Source: Prosopocoilus inquinatus
Lineage: Eukaryota > Arthropoda > Insecta > Coleoptera > Lucanidae
DNA length: 64,000 nt
NCBI GenBank assembly: GCA_036172665.1
Contig: CM069876.1
Location: 41,261,001-41,325,000 of the forward strand
Direction: 5' to 3'
Positions 34,341-45,225 of the stretch are shown in pieces. Positions within the stretch are counted from its first letter, which is position 1. Each line of letters opens with the position of its first letter. The position numbers and the translations under genes are program-made. A model generated the notes under the pieces. That model saw only the letters and a program-made list of their open reading frames with translations. It was not told the origin of the DNA and did no database searches.

Positions 34341-34899
34341 AAGTTTAATTATTTTTGGATCGAGTCGTTCTAAGAAGTATAGTGTTCCATTTTTAAATTG
34401 GTTTTTACGACGTGACAATAGTGATTACCAAAAACATTCGGAGACTTCATTAATAATACTCGTAAGTCCTTGTATTATCCTCAAACGGCCAATCACTCAG
34501 GTTAGGATTAAACTATTGAAATACAACTTTAATTTGTTAAGGTCTTCGTGATACGGACCTGTCAACAATTTTGGGAAGGTTTAATAGTTATTGTTTGGGA
34601 AGTATCTCCGATCCTATTGTGACGTGGGGCGATTGTAAACGTAGTTAACTTGGGTAAGAAGTCCTGGAACACAAGAACCAATTTCGAAATGGGCTACGGT
34701 ACTTAAGATGTCCTTTTCAACCGAATTGGTTAGGCTGTTGATTTGAGGGCAACAAAACCAGCATTGCATGCATTTTTTTTTTATTGAAACATTTTAAGAA
34801 ATGTTGGTCCAAATTTCCTGGTCAACCGAAATTACTTTTGGGGCTATTGATTTCGGGGCGGCAAAAACAGGTGGCCCGACAACTCTATAAATAACACAT

Positions 34900-35170
34900 G
34901 TGATGATACGCTCAATACGACCGTCCACATTAAGCTCTAATTACCATCATGCCCTAATGAAGTAGTAACAGTCTGCGATTCACTGCGGTGTTTCCGTGCA
35001 CCTCGAATTTAATTGCAGTGTCGAGGTTTGTCTAATGAACGCGTTGAATGCGGCTGTCGCGTTTATTAACGAGCCACGGAAAAGTTCCATTGTCGGAAAC
35101 TCTCGGGGAAATGGAAGTTGATTAACGAGCGGCGGAAACAATACGGGATTTTAACGATTTTACAATAACG
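34900..35170. other. CpG-richer unique island, candidate regulatory element
   Basis: Unique sequence with repeated TTAACGAGC (TTATTAACGAGCCACGG and TGATTAACGAGCGGCGG) and several CpGs. It contains no ORF. Confidence 0.3.
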
Positions 35171-35268
35171 ACGACGAAGTTGAGAATAAAAAAAAAATAA
35201 TTACCTATACATGTATGGCACATTTGAAAAAAGAAATCGAGTCACGAAAGAGCTAGTAGATACAAATA

Positions 35269-35419
35269 CAGTCGAACTTCGATAACTCAAATGAAATTGC
35301 TTGGAGTTAGGGTGAAGTTATTTATTTAATAACCTTGTTGCTGTGAGTCTTGATGACTCGTATTTTTTGTGGAAAGTTATCGAGATTCGACTCTATATCG
35401 AATTATCGAGGTTCGACTG
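35269..35419. mobile_element. pogo/Tigger-type MITE (151 bp)
   Basis: The ends CAGTCGAACTTCGATAACTC and its inverse (ending ATTATCGAGGTTCGACTG) are flanked by TA at 35267-35268 and 35420-35421. CAGT plus an AACCTCGATAA core is the terminal sequence style of pogo-like elements. There is no coding capacity. A sub-terminal copy of the end (TATCGAGATTCGACT) is also present near the right side. Confidence 0.85.
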
Positions 35420-35521
35420 TATAATATTTTTAGAACAACACGAAAAGCAACTCTCTCCTAGGCTGACCTCGTTGTTAATTATTCCTGGAATAAATATAGG
35501 ACTAGGGCTAATTTGCAACAC

Positions 35522-35704
35522 TCTGGGTCAGTTGTACAAAGGCGGTTTAAACCCAAGTTTAACTGAACCAAAAGAAATTCGCATAGGATCTTAACGACAT
35601 AAGGCAATTAATGCATTCATAAATAAAGTTTGATTCGATTTTGTTCACTCTGAACCTGATTCAGTTGAACGTCAGCTTAAACCTCCTGTGTACAACTGGC
35701 CCTC
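35522..35704. mobile_element. MITE with GGGTCAGTTGTAC / GTACAACTGGCCC ends
   Basis: Homologous to 21950-22090: GGCGGTTTAAACCCAAGTTT near the left end, and GAACCTGATTCAGTTGAACG then CAGCTTAAACC near the right. An extra ~45 bp in the centre explains the larger size. Confidence 0.75.
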
Positions 35705-35705
35705 T

Positions 35706-37110
35706 AGATTTTAACTTTAACCGACGATTATTTTCCGTAGAATCAATTATTGTAACAATCGTTACTGTGGAGTTAACTGCAGCTTAAATTTTAAATGAAA
35801 GTGGTGCAATTGGCCATAAGAGGTTGATTCTAATCGATGTTACGGTGCAACTTGACAAGTTCTAAAGTAACAATTTGTTATGTTTTAATATTTTAATGGT
35901 CATTCGGATTAATGGGAATAAAATCGTCTCACGACAAAAGGTACTTAGAAGGAATTGTGCTTAAGCTTTTATGTAAATTACGTAAATATTGTAATCTACA
36001 GTTATGGGGGACTATTTCTTGGAATTCAAAATTATTGGCAAGAAGGACAATTTCGGTAATGACATTAACGTAATTCATACACTTGTAAATACTGGAACTT
36101 GTAAAGAAAAAGATTACAAGTTATCGTTCTTTATACTTACAACTGCCTTTATTAAATTCAATAACAATTTTAGCAAGGAGACGAATAAAGAAAACCATTT
36201 AGAGAAGATAATAAAGAACAGAGAATTAAAACTCGGTGCGGAATACTTAAAAAATTATTAAGTTAAGTATTAAGATACCTCAAAATCTAATTTCGTCATT
36301 AACCTCTCTCATCTAGAGTGTGCTAATCCTTGAACGTAGAGCTTGGATTATACACAGAAGTAAACAGTGTTGCCTACACTATCGTTTAGAATTGGTGATT
36401 ACTGATTTATAAATATAAGGGAACGTATTTAAATTATACATTAGATTATAAAAAAAAAGGTTTTTCCAATCAAACAAATTTTAATACTGCCTTATCTTTC
36501 TAGAAGCGAATTTCTTCCTTCTTTGTTTTCTCTTACATAATTGCGGAACCAAACAAACTTCGCTCTCATAAAATATTTTTGTTTAATTCTTTCAATTTTC
36601 ATCTTTATTGTGTACAGGGTGTCTGCGGACAACTGCTAATTGCTTTCCACTTCCGCAAGGTTATTTAAATTAGGGAAATTCTGAATCATCCTTCCTCATG
36701 CTCTGTGGTAATAACTTTCTAAATTTTCAGTTGTTCTTATTTTTTTTTTTTTTTTAATAGTCTGCTCTATTCTGTATTCGAAATGTCAAAAACGTAAGAG
36801 TGTCTTGAAGCGAGAAATAAAATAAAATATCGGGTATCCAACAATTATTGTGGTCCTGGATGGCTGTGAAATTAAACACGAATGTCGATTTGAACTATCG
36901 TATCAGATATTGACTACCAAATATCAATTATTAGTTTTAAATGTTTGATTTCTCAGCCACCCAAGGCTACAATTTCTGCTAAACAGTCATTATTAATAAT
37001 AAAATTAAAATAATTAAATCTTAATACGATCAGAAACATGTATTTTGAAAATAAAAAATCGGTTTTCGCGTAAGCCGCTACAATCATCGGATTCTTCAAC
37101 AGTAATTAAA
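35706..37110. other. Intron sequence without recognisable gene
   Basis: An 85-residue Lys/Asn-rich open frame at 36004-36261 has no recognised domain. A weak foldback around 36835-36985 has arms containing GATGGCTGTGAAATTAAACA and CAGCCACCCAAGGCTACAAT. A TACAGGGTGTCTGCGG end-motif is at 36615. Confidence 0.4.
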
Positions 37111-37119
37111 ACTCAAAGG

Positions 37120-37250
37120 CCTAGTTTTTCCATCACGGTTTAACTTTAAGCTTCGTTTTATTCCCACGGCAACGATTGTAAGAGCAATTGTTTCCATAGG
37201 AATAAAACGGAGCTTAAAGTTAAACGCCAGTTGAAAAACTGGTCCTTAAG
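37120..37250. mobile_element. Hairpin MITE (CTAGTTTTTCCATCACGG end)
   Basis: The left arm contains GGTTTAACTTTAAGCTTCGT and TTTATTCCCACGG. The right arm contains CCATAGGAATAAAACGGAGC and TTAAAGTTAAACGCC, then AAAAACTGGTCC. It belongs with the GTTTAACTTT foldback group. Confidence 0.7.
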
Positions 37251-37259
37251 GTTTCTTCG

Positions 37260-38895
37260 TAACTTAAAAGATCGATTTTTTCTAAAATTAACAAAGGTCA
37301 AGAATAAAGTTAAATAAAAGCTAACTCAATATTTTTTTTTATTCGAAAATTATTGAGTCTGAAGCCTGGTTCCTAATTGAAATGTAAGGTTCACTTAAAA
37401 TAAGTCATATACAGGGTGTTATCTATCTTGGGAAGTTTTTTTCTCATATCAAACGACAATAAAGGCATATTAAAATGGAGTTATAACGAGAAAATACTGC
37501 AAGAGTTTTTCTTTAAAATGTGAGATGACTGTCATCTATGTATTTTGACAATACTGGCTTGTAGCTTTGTGTACACGTGCATCAATTTGGAAGAGATGTT
37601 TACGTCCCTTTTTCAGCATCAACTAGTGTTGCCCAAAAGTTTTACTCTACTCTTTAAAAAATCATACTCCTATTACCTCACATATTACAAAAATTTTATT
37701 TTCTTTTTGTAAATCTGTCCTCTTAAGATAGATGACGTTCTACATAAAATATAAAACGTATTTTCAACATATAATATAATAACAGTATATGATTAGAACT
37801 CGATTATTCTTCTTTCCGGTAATTTGATTTTTAAAATCTATTTTAAAAAAATGGATTTCGTCTATCAATTTTCGTGTACAGAGCAAGCCGCATTCGTTTC
37901 AGGCAAGAAAAAGGAAATGAATTACAGAGGGTGTTCATTTTAAACCGCAACGCCTTAAAACAAATCAAATAGGCAACCCATACTACTTCCCAAATGTTAC
38001 TATCGCGACACAAAGATGTTTCTGGTTTGATGAATGTTTCTAGGCTAAACAAAGATCAAATGAGAAATTTCAACGTTGAGTTGAACTTAATAACTGAATA
38101 AAAGTTATAAACAAAGGAAATAAATTTTAGTTAGAAATGCTTTTAAATATTTCTTATGGTTTTCGATAAAAAATGAAAATTGCAGAAAGGAAGTTAGTAA
38201 CGAAAGTCCACCAATTCGATCGCGTTCTTAACTACTTTTAGAGTTGTGCTTTCGATTTTGTTGCAGCATATATTGATTGGATTTTCTCTTTGTATGGTTT
38301 CTTCAACAATTTATTGTTTGAAAATATAATCCTACTTTTGATTTTACAAGACGTTTTCATGATAGAACTGAAAAGTATTTTAATCACTTTAAAAGTATAC
38401 ATATAGCTTTAAATTTTAAATTTTAAAGTCCTCTTTGTATCAGCTTAGCAGCTTCCAATTACTTTGCGTTTTCGAAAAAATAAAACACCAGATCTAAAAC
38501 ACCCTGTTTCTATTCCTTTTATTTTGTTTTTGTCAAAATGTGACCAGCAGTTTAGTTAATTCACTTCAATTCAATTCAAGTTGTTAGGATTATACATATT
38601 TTAGGATATCTTAAGATGTTTATATAAGTGGGGGACCGAGTTCCTTTCAATACGGTTTATTATTAATATTTTCTTATAGAGTTAAGAATTATGAATAATT
38701 TTCAAATTCGTATTACCTCAAGTCAAATTTATTTTTTAATTTTTACAATTATTTCGTCACCACCAATATTGATATTTCTAGCAGCTTTATTTTGTTTTCA
38801 ATTTTCAGTTTTTTTTTCTTTTATTTTATTTTTCTAAACTTATGCGATTTTAAAGTTATACGACTTTATTACTACTGTCTCCTGTTGAATTACTA
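37260..38895. other. Intron sequence without recognisable gene
   Basis: Contains a TACAGGGTGTTATCTATCTT end-like motif at 37411 and a loosely complementary AAGATAGATGACG at about 37723, possibly a decayed TIR element. Nothing else was recognised. Confidence 0.35.
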
Positions 38896-38899
38896 TTGC

Positions 38900-39125
38900 T
38901 GGGTTGCATAAAAGATCCAAGCCAAGATTAAATCTAATGCTAAGTTAGAATGTGACAGATTTGATTACGTACAGTCTATTATGTATCACATTCTCAGGCT
39001 ACCGCGTTGTAAACCAGGATTAAGTTTAAGCCTGAGTTAGTGTGTGATATATCCTGTGACGTATAGCATATCGTGCATCACGTTCTGAATTATGGTTAAA
39101 GTTATATCTGGCTTACATTTTTTAT
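38900..39125. mobile_element. Paired hairpin MITE (GTTAGAATGTGA arms)
   Basis: Two diverged units each carry an AAGTTAGAATGTGACAGA or GAGTTAGTGTGTGATATA piece and a complementary TCACATTCTCAGG or TCACGTTCTGAATTATGGTT. The outer ends GGGTTGCATAAAAGATCC and TTTTTTATACAACTTAGGG are inverted. It is related to the hairpin at about 22480. Confidence 0.6.
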
Positions 39126-39129
39126 ACAA

Positions 39130-39242
39130 CTTAGGGTTGGTTGCTCAGTCACAGTTTAACGTTAATCTTCAGTTAACGTCCTGTAAATGTTCTGTAAAAA
39201 AACTGAAGATTAAAGTTAAACTGTGACTGAGAAACCGGGCCG
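39130..39242. mobile_element. Hairpin MITE (GCTCAGTCACAGTTTAAC end)
   Basis: Left GTTGCTCAGTCACAGTTTAA then CGTTAATCTTCAGTTAA; right AACTGAAGATTAAAGTTAAA then CTGTGACTGAGAAACCGGGCC. It is nearly identical in design to 22285-22392. Confidence 0.8.
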
Positions 39243-39349
39243 TACACTTAAGTTTGATCCTGGTTTAAATCTTTAATCCAACCTGACCTAAGTTTGTTAA
39301 TTTCTTTTTCATTTTTTTTAACTGAAATTTCTGAATTACTGTCGAAACC

Positions 39350-39555
39350 AAAAAATAGTAGACAAAAACAGTTTCCTACAATTATTCTTTCTCAAAATGG
39401 TATCAATTACAGACGACTTCACAGATAACACTTAAAAAAAACTGAAAGCTTTCAAAATTAACAATTAAGACTTTGGTAAAATTTATGAATTCGGCTTTAA
39501 TCAATACCATTTTGAGAAAGAATTATTACAGGAAACTGTTTGGTGTCCATTTTTT
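39350..39555. mobile_element. Foldback element (~200 bp)
   Basis: The left arm is ACAGTTTCCTACAATTATTC then TTTCTCAAAATGGTAT. The right arm is ATACCATTTTGAGAAAGAAT then TATTACAGGAAACTGTTT. The arms are about 45 bp with few mismatches; the loop is AT-rich and non-coding. Confidence 0.8.
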
Positions 39556-39559
39556 TTTA

Positions 39560-40436
39560 AACTGTGGTTCCATATAATGGAACTGTTTATTTTTTGGAAT
39601 GTCCTCTTACTTTCCACGCCTTTGTTCCTGTTATGACGTCGATTTTCTTTGAAGTTTTACGCTGTGGAAAATCTTCACTTGCTTAACATTTCCACTAGTC
39701 ACAACGTCGTGAAAGTCTGAATGAATTACCGACGCCCCCGCACCCCATAGACAATGTGAAGCCACCTCAAATAATACACAATCAAATTAAATTAAATTTT
39801 CAGGAAGTTTCAGATTATCCTTTCCAGCCAGACCCCTTCCTTCTTTGAACAGTTCTTGGAAATATTGATTAATTAATTTATATAATGCTTTAGCCAGAAC
39901 GTGCAGGTTTATCGATATTTAAAATAAAAAAACGTCTTGTGCATAGAAATAGTGGAAGAATTATGATTATGATTATGATTAAAACACTTGAGTCGGTTTA
40001 AAATATGTATGCCGTGACAAGCACAAGTAAGTGTATTTGAATTGATTGGCTTAAATGAGAAAATTCAATCCGAAAAAGTACCTGGTCGGATTGGACTTGA
40101 AAGTAGCCGATTAGATGAATCCAACTTTGATATAAACGCTCTGAATTGTGACACCATCGCTAATATGATGTCGTTTTTTTTTTGCAGGGGTGCATTTTTT
40201 TTAGTGAATATTGTTGACGATTAAAAAAATAATAATCAGTTAAGATAAATAAGGAAAAGTTGAAAAAAGAAGATTTCTATGATGATTTTTTAAAACTCAC
40301 TCGTAAAAAAAAACAAAGCAAAACAAATATGAAATTAGGCACAGTTATTCAATGTAAAAGATAAGGACACGTATTTTTTCCATCTTTTTTCCTCTGTTCT
40401 CTGTTTATAAATGTCGCGAATTATAAAGGGAATTCA
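39560..40436. other. Intron sequence without recognisable gene
   Basis: Contains a short (ATTATG)n run at about 39959-39982. The 40042-40224 frame is not supported. Confidence 0.4.
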
Positions 40437-40441
40437 TTGTA

Positions 40442-41705
40442 CGTGGGCTGCTGGAAAAGTTTCTGGAAACGGTATGAAAAAACGCATATGAAATTTGGTA
40501 AACGGTATCATTGCTTTTCGAAGTATTCGCCTTTGACGTCAATACACTTTTGCATACGCTCGAATCAATTTCTAAAGCACATTTTCCACTCTAAAGATGG
40601 TACCTCAGAAATCAGTGTCCGGAATGTTTCAACCGCTGCTTCAGCCGACGAAAATCGCTCTCCACGCATTTTATTTTTGATATTTGGAAACAAAAAGAAA
40701 TCATTAGGTGATAAATCAGGTGAATATGAATTAATTCAACATTTTTGTTGGACAAAAAATCAACTGTTTGAAGGGCTGAGTGAGAGCTGGCGTTGTCATG
40801 ATGGAGAATAATTCGTCGATTTCGATTGTTTCTTCTTATTTGATCGATGACTTCCGGCAAACAAATTGTAGTATACCAATCAGCATTCTTTTTCGATCCT
40901 CTAAAGCCACGGTTGCTACATGTCCAGTTAAACCAAAGAAACAAGCAATCATTTGCTTCGCAACACTGCGTGAACGGACAACTTTTGTTGGTTTTGGTTC
41001 ATTTTGAAATACCCAAACGGTAGATTGTTGTTTACTTTCTGACTCGTACGAATAGATTCACGTTTCGTCACCAGTAACGATGTTATTAACTAAATTTGAA
41101 CGACCTCCATTGAATTTCTTGAGCATTTCTTCGCACCATTTGACACGGTTCTGTTAAATTGTGTGGGATCCAACGACTGCAGAGCTTTCGTACGTTCAAA
41201 TGATCATGCAAAATCTGGTGTATTGCTTTCATATCAATGCGTAAGGATGCTTGAATCTCACGGTATGTCACATGTCGATCTCGCTCAAGCATTTCACGCA
41301 CAGCATCTACATTAGTGGCAACGACAGATGTTGATGGACGACCTTCACGAAATTCGTCACTGAGAGAGATACGTCCACGCTGGAATTCGGCAAACCAATT
41401 ATAAACACTGCTCTTTGATGGTGCTCCATCTCCAAAAGCCAAATGAAGCCGATCGAGGCATTGTTTCGGCGTTAGACCACATTTGAAATCGTAAAAAATC
41501 ATGGCACGAAAATTTTCACGCGAAATTTCCATGTTTACACAAAATTACTTTTTCTCAAATGCTGTACAAACAAAACTAGTTCACTTGGATAGGAACTGTC
41601 AATAGAATTACAGGCGAAAAATGTCAAATTTTTCAAATATGATAGTTGATAAACGCTAACAATTCTAGATCCACTAGTTTCCAGAAAATTTTCCAGCAGC
41701 CCTCG
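40442..41705 (-). mobile_element. mariner transposon, copy 2 (inverted, defective)
   Basis: A 1,264-bp element is flanked by TA (40440-40441, 41706-41707). Its ends are CGTGGGCTGCTGGAAAAGTT and TTTTCCAGCAGCCCTCG. It is the same subfamily as copy 1 but in the opposite orientation, 23 kb away. Recombination between the two could invert the segment holding the alternative first exon. Confidence 0.95.
40503..41532 (-). pseudogene. mariner transposase, frameshifted
   Basis: On the minus strand the frame opens MEISRENFRAMIFYDF at 41532 and stays open to 41086. That segment covers the helix-turn-helix domains and WIPHNLTE; codon 49 is Glu, where copy 1 has a stop. A frameshift at LTEPCQ then breaks the frame. 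The catalytic C-terminal part continues in other frames (open 40944-40612, with NADWYTTICLPEVIDQIRRN and HHDNASSH). The YSPDL-equivalent region is itself shifted (IHLIYHL). Towards the end a TGA replaces an expected Trp. It is not functional. Confidence 0.9.
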
Positions 41706-41709
41706 TATT

Positions 41710-42330
41710 GATTGATATAAACGTATTTTAATCTATATTTTTGTTTATTCATGCACTTACTTTTGTTAATTTCTTCGGTTAAAATCAGAATCTGCCTGCA
41801 GAATGACTGGCAAAAAAAAAGCTTCACACAGAAATCAAGCCTTCGGTGGCAGCCATCCATCATTCATAAAGACGGCCAAATTTAGAGCGGGCGAATAAAT
41901 TATTTATGGAGGAGGCTTCGGGCGGTGTTCGTGCGAAGGACCTCGATGTTGATGATGGAAACGGAAAATTCTTTTGTCGCGGAATATTAATAATCACAAT
42001 AAAAAATTCAGAATGATGCGAAAGTTTCGCTGGCGAGTTCTTCGATCGTGCCTAAATTCCGGCCGGCTGACCTGGTTTTAATTGCGTCGTTAAATGCGAC
42101 GTTTACGTCCCGCCAAATGTGGTGCTTTAATTAGCTGCTAACTGCAGAGTGCTTTCGATAAATTATAAATGTGACGGAAACTGCTATGTGCAGTGTTAAT
42201 AGCGAGTACGTTGTTGTTACTATCGTAAACTTTAATCACTTTCAGTGTATTAGCAAATATACAAAATTAGCTTTTGCCAAAAACAAAAAAGAAATTAATA
42301 ATAATAGAAAATTGTTTTATTTTCTTGCAG
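41710..42330 (+). other. Intron immediately upstream of the SH3 exon
   Basis: Unique sequence with a CpG-richer island at about 41870-42140 (GGGCGGTGTTCGTGCG, CCGGCCGGCTGACC) and a good branch/pyrimidine region ahead of TTTTCTTGCAG at 42330. There is no independent ORF. Confidence 0.45.
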
Positions 42331-42595
42331 GCCAATGTTTTAGAAATGACTTGGGTGGTGAGCGACTTCACCGCCACCAGCCCCCAAGAACTGAGCGTGA
42401 CGAAGGGCCAACAAGTCGAAGTCGTCGAAGTGTACTCATCCAAACCTGACTTCTGTTTGGTGCGAATGCCGACGAGGGGAAGCGACCACGAAAGCGGCTC
42501 TGTTCCTGAAGGACTCGTCCCCTTATCGGTCCTCAAACAACCACCAGCACCCCGGAGTTCACCTTCGAGGCGCGCCCCCATCGACCATGAAAGTG
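42331..42595 (+). CDS. trio: Trio-type RhoGEF, SH3 domain exon
   Basis: A 265-nt exon runs from a strong acceptor (TTTTCTTGCAG) to a consensus donor (AGTG|GTGAGTG), entering in phase 0 and leaving in phase 1. It encodes 88 full codons starting ANVLEMTWVVSDFTATSPQE. That is an SH3 fold: the ALYDY-equivalent VVSDFTA, the RT-loop acidic pair, KGQQVEVVEV, and the C-terminal EGLVPLSVL in place of the usual GxxPxNYV. The stretch KPDFCLVRMP and the EGLVP ending are what I remember from the first SH3 domain of Trio and Kalirin, which follows DH1-PH1 and modulates GEF activity. A Pro/Ser/Arg-rich tail (QPPAPRSSPSRRAP) follows. The SH3 call is firm; the trio name is from memory of family motifs. The next constitutive exon was not found and is probably beyond the window. 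Confidence 0.75.
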
Positions 42596-43400
42596 GTGAG
42601 TGATTTCCAAATTAATTTTAAACACAACAGAATACATTCGTATTCTGAATTTAAAGAATGCCATTAAATCATATTAGACATTTCAGTAATTTCCGGTGGA
42701 ATTCCGGACGGAACAAAAGCCACACTGAAATAATATGTCGTCGCCCCATTGAAACAAACAGCGAACTTCTTGTTTCATTGAATTATTCAACGTTTCGCGG
42801 CTATCTGTCCGATTGCTGTTAGTTTCCCGGTTCTCATTTTCCTCGGGAAAGCTCCGGCTTTTTTCCGGTCGTCCGATGCGCGTTATTGCCGGATCGCGTG
42901 TTGTTCAAAAACGCAGACAACATCTTGAATTTTTAAACAGTCTTCAGGCGGCGAGTTTTCCATTTAAAAAAAAATAATTAATAATTCAGACTTAATACGA
43001 CTTAATTTAAGTTTCGTTCTGGCACTTTGCTGCGCTCGCATCCGAGTAGTTATTAAGGAAGGAAAAGAATTTAGTTTTAACAGAAGTTATACAGGTACTA
43101 CTAAACTTCAGCCGTTTACAAGCATTACAAATTACAATCTTAATTTAATTATAATTAGGATATTAATCAAGCAAAGCCAAAACCTCAGTTTTTGGTATTT
43201 CGAAATGGATTCTACTAACGTAACCACCACACGTACACACGTGCATACATATATTGCAGTATCCCTGCGGATACCGTCGCGTCGCCCTCATCCGGGAATG
43301 CATTTCATGTATCTACTCACATCAACCGAATACCCAAATTCATATCTTAATACGTGATATAATCAGAAAATCCTAGCGTCTCCAACGCCGTCGTCGTCTT
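42596..43400 (+). other. Intron after the SH3 exon, with CpG-rich patch
   Basis: Unique sequence. A CpG-rich stretch at about 42690-42910 (TCCGGTGGAATTCCGGACGG, CCGGTCGTCCGATGCGCG) is a candidate regulatory island. No splice-competent exon was recognised. Confidence 0.35.
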
Positions 43401-43575
43401 CCTCAAGAAAACTTATTTTTTTTTCGGGGAGATGCTCTTCGTCTAGAGTCTAGATGATAGACGCGTGCTGTAGTCGGTCCACGTGCGCGCGCTAAGCTTG
43501 GAGCACCGCGGCGTCGGTGGCGTCGGCTGGGATCAATAGATTGGACGCCTGTGACCTTGACCCGACCTCCTGCAG

Positions 43576-43724
43576 CATCCCATCCCCTCCTGCCGATTAT
43601 GCCGAAACTGCGACTCGTAGGACCCACTAGCACTGGTCCCCACTACTACGTCCTCTTTCCAATAACCGACGGCTCCGGAGCTCTCGTCGGATCTAATGGC
43701 GAAACGAAGAAGTTTTTACCTTAA
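43576..43724 (+). CDS. Candidate alternative terminal exon of trio
   Basis: A pyrimidine-rich tract and TCCTGCAG precede position 43576. Read in the phase left by the SH3 exon (phase 1), the sequence stays open for 49 codons: ASHPLLPIMPKLRL, then GPHYYVLFPITDG, then SNGETKKFLP and TAA at 43722-43724. Spliced this way, the protein would end shortly after the SH3 domain with a new C-terminus and without the second GEF and kinase regions. GEF1-only isoforms with unique C-termini are known for vertebrate Kalirin. The region is clearly GC-richer than flanking intron. However, no polyadenylation signal is close and the match may be chance. A minus-strand frame at 43403-43633 overlaps. Confidence 0.25.
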
Positions 43725-44059
43725 AAATACATTAGATGCGGTTTTAAAAGGAGAGCTCGAAGCCATTTCGGATACCTTTCCAGAAATCGAACGAAAAGTG
43801 AATTCAAATTAAACCAGCATGGCATTACATAATCAGTTGATACGATTATACATATTTTGAGGAAGGCAAGAAGTACCTTCACACTTGCGAGATAAATACT
43901 TGGAAATGTCATTAAATCAAGAATGCCTTTTTTATATTTTTGTGTAACAGATAGTGTCACATCATCGCGCAGCCAATTTTTAAGCTGACCTTGTATCAGA
44001 ATGACAAAAAATGGTATCAAGTTTGATACCTGGTCAACCTGACATATCAGTTTAATGAA

Positions 44060-44165
44060 AGAGGAGAGAACGAGTCTTGCTGAAGAGGCCCTAAACAGGG
44101 TGGAAGCAACTGACCAAGGGTTCCTAGGGAACTCCACTGCAATCGAAACACTTACTTGCAACTAA
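44060..44165 (+). ncRNA. Decayed hammerhead-like motif 1
   Basis: CTGAAGA at 44080-44086 is followed by GGCCC, loop TAAACA, GGGTG and then GAAG in place of the invariant GAAA. CAACTGAC replaces CAGCTGTC. CTTG before the core and CAAG after it could pair as stem I. The downstream CTGCAATCGAAAC is shared with the three motifs at 47.0-48.7 kb, which shows common descent. The GAAA to GAAG change should abolish catalysis. Confidence 0.5.
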
Positions 44166-44200
44166 AAACCAAGAAAAACGAATTGAAAATTGTGAACATA

Positions 44201-44464
44201 CAGTGACGAGCAAAAGAAATTTGTTGTCATGTCATTCAAAAATTTGATGTAATCGTAATAAATTTAACAAACATCTTTTTGACTGTAGTGTGAAATTTTA
44301 ATCAATTTTAGTAACAGAAACCACACAATACATGTGATTGTACAAAACAAGAAAACATTTATAACAATCATGCTATGATTTATAACAATCAAAACCATTT
44401 TACAATAAAAACGCTTGGCACTTATCAATGAATGACATGTCATCATTTTTTTTGCTCACGACTG
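44201..44464. mobile_element. Tc1/mariner-like MITE (264 bp)
   Basis: TA-flanked (44199-44200, 44465-44466) with ends CAGTGACGAGCAAAAGAAAT and its inverse, finishing TTTTTTTGCTCACGACTG. The inner arms share GTCATGTCATTC against GAATGACATGTCATC. The CAGT-(N)-GAGCAAAA style of end is typical of Tc1-like elements. There is no transposase. Confidence 0.85.
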
Positions 44465-44466
44465 TA

Positions 44467-45225
44467 CCAGATAGTCTAGTCAAGGTTCCGTCCTCACTTA
44501 CTATTTACTTGTTGCTTAATCTAAATGTATTGTGAAGAAGTTTTTTAGGGAAAACATATTGGGGTTTTCAATATAGGCAACATGGAAACGACTGTGTAAA
44601 TTGAGTTGCCTATATTTCGGCTTTTTATTTTTTGAGAAATTTTATTTTATATTTTTTTTAAATACAGTGTTATTAAAATTAATTGCTTGTATTTTTCAAG
44701 AAAAAATTGTAAAAATTAGGAAAGCTGCATAATAGTGATCGATGAAAGTTGAACCCTCTACTATTAAATTAATTTTGGCATGTCAATTTGGTCGCATGTT
44801 AAAATAAATTTAAATCGATTGAGCATGAGCAGTCAAAACGCTAAGAAACACGAAATGCGAGGTCGGTTGTGATGACAACTAAAAGTTAGAAAAAAAATCG
44901 AGCAATTAAAGTAAGGAGAAAATAAAAGAAATAGTGCGAGAACTGAAAGAAGTGGCGGAGACGAAAATAAAACTAATTTATTATTGTTCACGTAGAAAGA
45001 AGTGAAACCAGCAACTGAAGGTCTGAGAACAGACTTCTTAGCAAAAGTTTAAAAGTACAAAAAAAAAGATAATAATGCCGAAAATGGCGAGGAAAAAGAA
45101 AAGAAAAATAAAGTAATAGGTAAAGGTAAGGAAAACAAAAAAGAAATTCTTTCTGGACTGTAATAACCTGGTAAATTGAATGAAATTTACGACATGAAGG
45201 ATAGACCATCGTAGAAGTAGTCAGA
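44467..45225. other. Flanking or intron sequence without recognisable gene
   Basis: AT-rich unique DNA. The 44988-45209 minus frame has no recognised features. Confidence 0.4.

Larger units (their letters stand above)
3513..42330 (+). other. Large trio intron (38.8 kb), containing an alternative first exon
   Basis: If the two plus-strand exons at 3413 and 42331 are spliced together in the long isoform, the intron is about 38.8 kb. Most of it is repeats. An alternative promoter and first exon lie inside it (about 17.9-19.07 kb). Both mariner elements, the LINE relic and all the arrays between 5 and 41 kb are in this intron. Between 3513 and 4580 I see no gene. Confidence 0.45.

Noticed and set aside
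36004..36261. 85-residue Lys/Asn-rich plus-strand ORF
   Set aside because: It has no known family, and the composition matches AT-rich intron DNA.
40437..40811. 124-residue plus-strand ORF
   Set aside because: It is antisense to the mariner transposase of copy 2.
43721..44161. 146-residue open frame on the minus strand, one of the longest here
   Set aside because: It overlaps a decayed hammerhead-like repeat and shows no recognisable domain or splice context. Its composition is that of translated non-coding DNA.
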